Below, piece after piece: positions 31,013-36,102 of a DNA stretch of 36,102 nt. Source of the stretch: an uncultured Bacilli bacterium. GTDB taxonomy: Bacteria > Bacillota_I > Bacilli_A > RF39 > UBA660. How positions within the stretch are numbered: the stretch's first letter is position 1; the number at the start of each line of letters is the position of its first letter. Where the stretch lies: contig CAKPPW010000012.1 of assembly GCA_934177995.1 (NCBI GenBank), positions 1-36,102 of the forward strand, given 5' to 3'. Under the pieces are notes generated by a model that was given only the letters and a program-made list of their open reading frames with translations, was not told where the DNA came from and ran no database searches. The translations under genes and the position numbers were made by a program.

Positions 31013-31969
31013 ATGAAGAATGAGATAATTTTATTTGAAAATCAAAATGTTAAATTAGAAGTTAATATGAAAGATGAGACTGTGTGGCTATCTTTAGAAC
31101 AATTGGCAACTTTGTTTGATAGAGATAGAACGGTAATAAAAAGACATATTAATAATATTTTTAAAGAAGAAGAGTTGGATGCAAATGAGGTATGTGCAAA
31201 ATTTGCACATACCACAGCTCATGGAGCTTTAGCAAGTAAAACTCAAACCAGAGAAATAGATTATTACAATCTTGATGTAATAATTAGTGTTGGTTATCGT
31301 GTTAAATCACAAAATGGTATTATCTTTAGAAAATGGGCAAGTAAAATATTGAAAGACTATATGTTACAAGGATATGCAGTAAATCAAAAAAGATTAGAGT
31401 ATCTAGAAAAAACAGTTAAACTTATAGATATTGCTAATAGAATAGATGAGAATCTAAATAATAGTGATGCCCAAGAAATTTTAAAAGTAATAGGAAACTA
31501 TTCAAAGGCACTTGATCTTTTAGATGATTATGATCATAGAACATTATTAAAACCTGAAGGAAATAATAGTAAAAAACAAATAAAATATGAAGATTGTTTA
31601 GATGTAATTAATAAATTAAGATTCAATCAAGAGAGTAGTCTCTTTGCTATTGAAAGAAATAATGGATTAGAAGCAATAATAAATAATATTTATCAGACTT
31701 TTGATAATAATGATGTTTATAAAAGTATAGAAGAAAAAGCCTCTAACTTCTTATATATGATTGTTAAAAATCATGTTTTTATAGATGGTAATAAAAGAAT
31801 AGCCGCTACATTATTTATCTATTTCTTAAATTATTATGATATTTTGTATAAAGATGATAAACAAGTGATTGATAATAATACACTTACCGCTTTAACACTA
31901 CTTATTGCTGAATCAAATCCAAAAGAAAAAGAAATTATAATCGATTTAATTATGAATTTTTTAAGTTAG
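31013..31969 (+). CDS. RhuM-Fic fusion protein
   Basis: A 318-residue protein with two parts. Residues 1-125 match the RhuM virulence-protein domain (NVKLEVNMKDETVWLSLEQLATLF, YYNLDVIISVGYRVKS, FRKWASKILKDYMLQGYAVN). Residues about 190-318 are a Fic domain with motif HVFIDGNKRIA (254-264), close to the HxFxDGNKR of AMP-transferring enzymes. Fic proteins move AMP or phosphate onto targets such as EF-Tu or gyrase. No antitoxin gene or inhibitory (S/T)xxxE(G/N) helix is obvious. It sits in the redox cluster after AGTTGGAGG. The catalytic His254 is present, so activity is plausible. Confidence 0.85.
   Translation: MKNEIILFENQNVKLEVNMKDETVWLSLEQLATLFDRDRTVIKRHINNIFKEEELDANEVCAKFAHTTAHGALASKTQTREIDYYNLDVIISVGYRVKSQNGIIFRKWASKILKDYMLQGYAVNQKRLEYLEKTVKLIDIANRIDENLNNSDAQEILKVIGNYSKALDLLDDYDHRTLLKPEGNNSKKQIKYEDCLDVINKLRFNQESSLFAIERNNGLEAIINNIYQTFDNNDVYKSIEEKASNFLYMIVKNHVFIDGNKRIAATLFIYFLNYYDILYKDDKQVIDNNTLTALTLLIAESNPKEKEIIIDLIMNFLS
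31189..31213. repeat. 25-bp perfect palindrome inside the RhuM-Fic gene
   Basis: GGTATGTGCAAA (31189-31200) and TTTGCACATACC (31202-31213) are exact inverse complements around one central A. It encodes EVCAKFAHT within the RhuM domain. It would fold into a very stable hairpin or serve as an operator. Confidence 0.85.
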
Positions 31970-31983
31970 AAAGAAGGATAATT

Positions 31984-32466
31984 ATGAATAAAAAATTAGT
32001 AGTATACTTTTCGTATACTGGTCATACTAAAATGATTGTAGATAAAATTAAAGATAAATTAGACTGTGATATTTTAAAAATAGAAACAGTAGAACCATAT
32101 TCAACTGATTATGATACAGTAGTTAATGATGAACAAAATAGTGAAAGAAGTAATTTTCTACCAGAAATTAAAGATATAAATATAAATCTTGATAATTACG
32201 ATGAAATAATTTTAGGAACTCCTGTTTGGTGGTATAGACCAGCTCCTGCTATTAGATCATTTTTAACTAAATATGATTTAACAGGTAAAACAGTTCTTCC
32301 TTTTGCTACTAATGCTGGTTGGTTAGGTAAAACATTCATTGAAATAAAAAATATGTGTCCTAACTCTAATGTTAAAAATAATATGAATATAGTATTTGAA
32401 AGTTATTCAGATAACTTAGTTACTAGTGATAAAGAAATAGAACAGTTTATAGATAGTTTAAAATAG
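31984..32466 (+). CDS. Flavodoxin-family protein
   Basis: A 160-residue flavodoxin: the FMN loop LVVYFSYTGHTKMIVDKI, then LGTPVWWYRPAPAIRSF and LTGKTVLPFATNAGWLGKTF. It is related to but distinct from the one at 29544 (loop WWYRPAP instead of WCGHYPMP). The ribosome site GAAGGA precedes ATG; a terminator follows at once. Confidence 0.86.
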   Translation: MNKKLVVYFSYTGHTKMIVDKIKDKLDCDILKIETVEPYSTDYDTVVNDEQNSERSNFLPEIKDININLDNYDEIILGTPVWWYRPAPAIRSFLTKYDLTGKTVLPFATNAGWLGKTFIEIKNMCPNSNVKNNMNIVFESYSDNLVTSDKEIEQFIDSLK

Positions 32467-32489
32467 TCAACGTTTTGTTGATTTTTTTT
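32467..32489 (+). terminator. Rho-independent terminator overlapping the next promoter
   Basis: TCAAC (32467-32471) pairs with GTTGA (32477-32481) and eight T follow. The right arm and T run are also the -35 of the next promoter. Confidence 0.65.
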
Positions 32490-32506
32490 CTATCTAATAC
32501 TATAAT
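32478..32506 (+). promoter_or_regulatory. Sigma-A-like promoter of the amidoligase-like gene
   Basis: TTGATT (32478-32483), 17-bp spacer, TATAAT (32501-32506). It is 39 bp upstream of ATG 32546. Confidence 0.75.
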
Positions 32507-32545
32507 AAAGAACATATTTTGGTATCTATTAAAGGGGTGGTTGTT

Positions 32546-33499
32546 ATGACTTTTGATTGCTTAACAAATGATAAATTATCAAAACTTTCTAGGAATGAAC
32601 TTATTGAATTAAAAGAACAAATAAAAACTAGTAAACTTTACTATCGAGATAGTTTAGGTCTTGACAAAAGTATTACTTTTGGAATGGAAATAGAATATGA
32701 AGATTTAGATAAAAGACTTGTAGATAGTTATATTAAAACAAAACAATATGACTGGGTATCTGATTTTGATGATACAGTATCAACGGGTGGAGAAATAAAG
32801 TCGTATATATTAACTGATAAAATAACAACTTGGAATGAACTTGGTAATATTTGTTCTTACCTTGAAGGAGAACAGGCTGTAACTAATAAAGATGCTGGTG
32901 GACATATTCATATAGGAAGTCATATATTAAAGGGCAACTATGCCTTTTGGCGTCAGTTTTTAAAAACATATATTCTCTATGAAAAAGAACTACTTACTTT
33001 TTTAGCAGGAGAGGAAAAAAAACTGAGACCATTAGCTAGAAAATATGCTAGTCCTATTGCCCCTGCTATCTTGGAAGATATTGATTATTTAAATAGTGCA
33101 ACAGACTTTTTGGATATATATTATCAAGTGTTTTTTAAAGATAGAAACTGGGCTGTTAATTTTACCAATGTTTTACCTGATAGTGCTAAAAAATATTATA
33201 AAAATACATTAGAGTTTAGAAGTCCAAATTCTTCAAAAAAAGATATTATTTGGCAGAATAATACTAATACTTTGATAAAATTAATGATAGCTCCAGAAAA
33301 AGGACTTATTGATGAGGAACTTATTGATTATAAACTAAATAGGGGATTTTCTAATATAACAAGTGATGAAAAAGTCTTAGAATTTGTTGATACTATTTTT
33401 GATAATAACTTAGATAAATTATATTTTTTAAAACAATATACGAAATCTTTTAACTTTGATAAGAAAGTTCATTTAGGAAAAGTTAAGTCGATTTTTTAG
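32546..33499 (+). CDS. Putative amidoligase (COOH-NH2 ligase fold)
   Basis: A 317-residue protein of the putative amidoligase family related to gamma-glutamylcysteine synthetase. Seen motifs are FGMEIEYE (45-52, acidic metal ligands Glu48 and Glu50), TGGEI (80-84), GGHIHIGS (118-125) and TLEFRSPN. I start at ATG 32546 after AAAGGGGTGG; TTG 32519 has no site. Family members often appear in phage or accessory regions and modify peptides or proteins with an amide bond. It stands alone behind its own promoter. The target is unknown. Confidence 0.78.
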   Translation: MTFDCLTNDKLSKLSRNELIELKEQIKTSKLYYRDSLGLDKSITFGMEIEYEDLDKRLVDSYIKTKQYDWVSDFDDTVSTGGEIKSYILTDKITTWNELGNICSYLEGEQAVTNKDAGGHIHIGSHILKGNYAFWRQFLKTYILYEKELLTFLAGEEKKLRPLARKYASPIAPAILEDIDYLNSATDFLDIYYQVFFKDRNWAVNFTNVLPDSAKKYYKNTLEFRSPNSSKKDIIWQNNTNTLIKLMIAPEKGLIDEELIDYKLNRGFSNITSDEKVLEFVDTIFDNNLDKLYFLKQYTKSFNFDKKVHLGKVKSIF

Positions 33500-33556
33500 T
33501 CCATTTACTTAAGCAAAATTATTTGCTAAAATATAATTAGAATAGAGGCGAAGTAA

Positions 33557-33994
33557 ATGAAAAGTGATAAGGGATTTACTCTAGTAGAATTGTTGGCTAC
33601 AATTGCTATTATGGGAATGATTATGATGATGGTTATTCCTTCAATTACAAATTTGCAAAATAGTAATAAGAAAAAAAAGTTTGAATATTATGGAAAAACA
33701 TTAGTAGAAGCTGCAAAACTTTATGTGCAAAAAGAAGGAGATGATATTACAAGCTTAGGAATTACTGATTGGGTAGGTTGCGTTGATATCACTTATCAAG
33801 ATTTATTAGCTGCTGATTTAATTAAACCTTTTGAAGATACTGATTATACTTGTAATGGAAAGGTACGTTTTACAAGAAGTAGTGGTGGGAATAGTTATAC
33901 TTATAATTTAGTTTGTAATTCTAAAAATTCAAAAAAAGAAAACTTTTCATCATCTAATATTGCAAACAGTCAATGTAGTGTGAAAAGTTCTTAA
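33557..33994 (+). CDS. Type IV pilin-like (pseudopilin) protein
   Basis: A 145-residue protein with the prepilin signal KGFTLVELLATIAIMGMIM: cleavage after Gly6, Glu11 at mature position 5, and a hydrophobic N-terminal helix. The short head has four Cys that could form disulfides (VGCVDITY, YTCNGK, LVCNSK, SQCSV). TATAAT at 33532-33537 and AGAGGCG precede it. No prepilin peptidase, pilus ATPase or inner-membrane platform is in the window, so it is either an orphan or works with remote genes. The next gene starts 15 bp downstream. Confidence 0.82.
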   Translation: MKSDKGFTLVELLATIAIMGMIMMMVIPSITNLQNSNKKKKFEYYGKTLVEAAKLYVQKEGDDITSLGITDWVGCVDITYQDLLAADLIKPFEDTDYTCNGKVRFTRSSGGNSYTYNLVCNSKNSKKENFSSSNIANSQCSVKSS

Positions 33995-34009
33995 AAATGG
34001 AGTGATTAT

Positions 34010-35977
34010 ATGGAACTTTTATGTCCAGCAGGAAATAAAGAAAGCTTAATAGCAGCTATAAATAGTGGTGCTGATGCTATATATTTATCAGGAAAGAAAT
34101 TTGGTGCTAGAGCCTTTGCAGCTAATTTTTCTAATGAAGAACTAAAAGAAGCAATTAGAATAGGAAAAATCTATGGAGTTAAAATATATGTAACAATGAA
34201 TACCTTAGTAAAAGAAGATGAAGTAGATGAATTTCTTAATCAAGTAGAGTTTTTATATTCTAATGGAGTAGATGCTATTTTAATGCAAGACTTTGGGATG
34301 CTCTGTTTGTGTCTTAGAAAGTATCCTAACTTAGAGATACATGCTTCAACTCAAGCTCATAACTCATCACTTCAAGGAATAGATTTCCTTTATAAGTTAG
34401 GAGTTAAGAGAGTAGTATTACCAAGAGAGATGAGTCTAGATGAGATAAAACTTATTAAAACACCTATAGAGAAAGAAGTATTTATTCATGGAGCACTTTG
34501 TGTTAGTTATTCGGGAAGATGTTTAATGTCACAAGTACTAGGTGGTAGAAGTGGCAATAGAGGAGAGTGTGCAGGGTGTTGTAGATTTCCTTGGAAGTTA
34601 TATAAAAATGATAAACTACTAAAAGAAGGTTATCTTCTTTCTATGAAAGAATTAAATTTAAGTGAAGATGTTTTAAAACTAACCCCTTATGTTAATAGCT
34701 TAAAAATAGAAGGTAGAATGAAAAGTCCTACTTATGTATCATTTATAACTAACTATTATAGAAAAATATTAAATGGTGAAAAGATAACAAATGTAGATAG
34801 AGAAATATTACAAAGCCTTTTCTATAGAGGATATACTAAAGGACATTTATTAAATAGTAAAGAGTTAGTAAATACTAAGTCACCTAATCATATTGGTCTT
34901 CCTATTGGTAGAGTAATTGATGTAAATGATTCTAAGATAACTATTTTACTTGATAAAGAATTAAATCAAGAAGATGGAATTAGGTTCTTAGAAAGTGGTA
35001 AAGGATTAACAGTTAATTATCTTTATGATATGAAAGATAGATTAATCTCTAAAGGTAGTCCAAAGCAGAAGATTACATTAGATAATAAGATAGGATTGAC
35101 TAGTTTAGATGCAGTAGCTTTAACTACTAATCATAAGTTAATAACTAAGGTTGATAATATCACTAAGAAAGTTGATATTACTATTAAAGTAGTAGCAAAG
35201 GTTAACAGTCCTTTAGAAATGATCTTTATAAAAGATAACATTGTGGTAAGTGAGAAAGGTAATGCTATAGAAAGAGCAAAAAATGCAGCTGTTACAAAAG
35301 AAAGAATAATAAATCAAGTGGAAAAGCTTGGTAATACACCATTTGTATGTAAAAGTATAGATGTTTCAATGGATAATGATATATTTATTCCTATGGGAGA
35401 GATTAATATCTTAAGGAGAACTTTAACAGAAAGATTAGTTGGTAAACTTATAATGGATTTTAAAGAACCAATTATAAATGATATTGATTTAGAGTATATT
35501 AACACTAGTGATATTAATATTACCGGTTATAACCATATAGATGAATGTCAATTTGATATTAAAGATAAGAAGGGTATTATCCATGAAATAATAGATGGCA
35601 GAGAAAAAGATTTTATAGCAGCAAGTAGTTGTAATATAACAAACTCTTACACAGCATATTTTTTAAGTTATTATGGTTATAAAGGTATTTTTCTATCAAC
35701 TGAATTAACTAATTATGAGATTAACTATTTGGTAAGTAGGATTAAAGAGAAGACTTCTGTTAAGTTATTTATAGAAAATAATATTAATAATAAAGTTATG
35801 ACTATTAAAGGAAACATACTAGATATTGATGTGCATGGTGATTATTATTTAATGGATCATAAGAATAGAAAGTTTAAAGTTGTTTATGATGGTAGATTAA
35901 CAAATATTTATTCTCCATATAAGTTGGATAAGAAGGTAGAAACTAATGGTGTGACTTTGGTAAATTGGAATGTTTAA
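34010..35977 (+). CDS. U32-family peptidase (RlhA/TrhP-like)
   Basis: A 655-residue U32 family protein. The N-terminal barrel starts MELLCPAGNKESLIAAINSGADAIY (first 20 residues diagnostic) and includes QAHNSS and VLPREMSLDEI. The cysteine cluster (CVSYSGRCLMSQ, then GECAGCCRFPW) is the iron-sulfur-type signature of members that hydroxylate RNA (RlhA on 23S rRNA, TrhP on tRNA). A long C-terminal region (about 370-655) resembles the DUF3656 part of longer family members. It probably modifies RNA, although annotated as a peptidase by tradition. ATG 34010 follows TGGAGTGA. Confidence 0.85.
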   Translation: MELLCPAGNKESLIAAINSGADAIYLSGKKFGARAFAANFSNEELKEAIRIGKIYGVKIYVTMNTLVKEDEVDEFLNQVEFLYSNGVDAILMQDFGMLCLCLRKYPNLEIHASTQAHNSSLQGIDFLYKLGVKRVVLPREMSLDEIKLIKTPIEKEVFIHGALCVSYSGRCLMSQVLGGRSGNRGECAGCCRFPWKLYKNDKLLKEGYLLSMKELNLSEDVLKLTPYVNSLKIEGRMKSPTYVSFITNYYRKILNGEKITNVDREILQSLFYRGYTKGHLLNSKELVNTKSPNHIGLPIGRVIDVNDSKITILLDKELNQEDGIRFLESGKGLTVNYLYDMKDRLISKGSPKQKITLDNKIGLTSLDAVALTTNHKLITKVDNITKKVDITIKVVAKVNSPLEMIFIKDNIVVSEKGNAIERAKNAAVTKERIINQVEKLGNTPFVCKSIDVSMDNDIFIPMGEINILRRTLTERLVGKLIMDFKEPIINDIDLEYINTSDINITGYNHIDECQFDIKDKKGIIHEIIDGREKDFIAASSCNITNSYTAYFLSYYGYKGIFLSTELTNYEINYLVSRIKEKTSVKLFIENNINNKVMTIKGNILDIDVHGDYYLMDHKNRKFKVVYDGRLTNIYSPYKLDKKVETNGVTLVNWNV

Positions 35978-35987
35978 TTACACATTT

Positions 35988-36026
35988 AAGTTGCAAAATA
36001 AAATGTAAAAAAATATGTTTGATAAA
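35988..36026 (+). repeat. 39-bp dispersed repeat, copy B
   Basis: Identical to 21952-21990 and placed 10 bp after the U32 stop. Sequence outside the 39 bp differs, and no inverted partner is seen before the window ends. Confidence 0.85.
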
Positions 36027-36050
36027 TTTGAGTTTCGGTAAAAATAATTC

Positions 36051-36095
36051 TTGACATAAAAAAGTGAATATGTATTTCTACAAATTCACTTTTTT
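36051..36095 (+). terminator. Strong hairpin overlapping a TTGACA box
   Basis: AAAAAAGTGAAT (36058-36069) pairs perfectly with ATTCACTTTTTT (36084-36095), loop 14 bases, ending in a T run: a good terminator for the U32 gene. A perfect TTGACA (36051-36056) abuts its left arm, with TATTTC 16 bp downstream. Confidence 0.65.
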
Positions 36096-36102
36096 GTTCT
36101 AA

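Overview
This window comes from an AT-rich, low-GC Gram-positive bacterium of the Bacilli, probably an uncultured gut lineage near RF39/Mycoplasmatota. I infer this from base composition, strong AGGAGG-type ribosome sites, Bacillus-like gene order (tgt ... comN-secDF-rel-dtd) and surface-protein types. TGA serves as a stop (for example at the ends of tgt and of the MYG1-like gene) and Trp is TGG, so the code is standard. Nearly all genes lie on the + strand in tightly packed, often overlapping operons.

Layout. 1-1361 (minus): the 5' part of a large thioester-domain (TQxA) surface adhesin with 87-bp tandem repeats, running off the left edge. 1476-3503: operon of a stand-alone ClpB-type AAA+ ATPase, a four-helix membrane protein and an S51 (peptidase E-like) peptidase. 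3629-9349: translation and RNA-modification operon (YgjP-like metalloprotease, TrmH-family methylase, RimM, TrmD, a helical unknown, Tgt, an unknown, XerC/D-type recombinase). 9350-12285: accessory island with a 28-residue membrane peptide gene, an Rpn-family nuclease whose only well-placed start is ATC and which carries an internal in-frame start with its own Shine-Dalgarno, and an IS605-type TnpB with a structured omega-RNA region downstream. 12295-21922: housekeeping block ComN, SecDF, Rel, Dtd, AI-2E-family permease, MYG1-like, Ogt-like, two small membrane proteins and HemW-like.

21923-24316: a second accessory region. It holds an inverted-repeat segment that carries one copy of a 39-bp repeat also found near the right edge, an orphan small transcription unit, and a 625-residue secreted protein whose C-terminal 125 bp are adenine-poor (12% A, 53% GC, against about 32% A and 35% GC next to it). 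This looks like the variable region of a diversity-generating retroelement or another cassette-exchange system; no reverse transcriptase or template is visible here. 24397-29483: hybrid histidine kinase, hydroxyacyl-CoA-dehydrogenase-like protein, a possible serpin-like anchored protein and a transglutaminase-like protein. 29544-32466: flavodoxin, CMD protein, frameshifted cupin, RhuM-Fic fusion, second flavodoxin. 32546-35977: amidoligase-like protein, lone pseudopilin, U32 peptidase. The window ends in the second repeat copy and a strong hairpin.

The best candidates for something new are the adenine-depleted segment (24110-24234), the Rpn gene with ATC start and internal ORF, the thioester adhesin with Cys-rich repeats, and the orphan small RNA/peptide unit at 22029-22222. 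No tRNA, rRNA or CRISPR array was found. All assignments are by eye from motifs; no database search was run.
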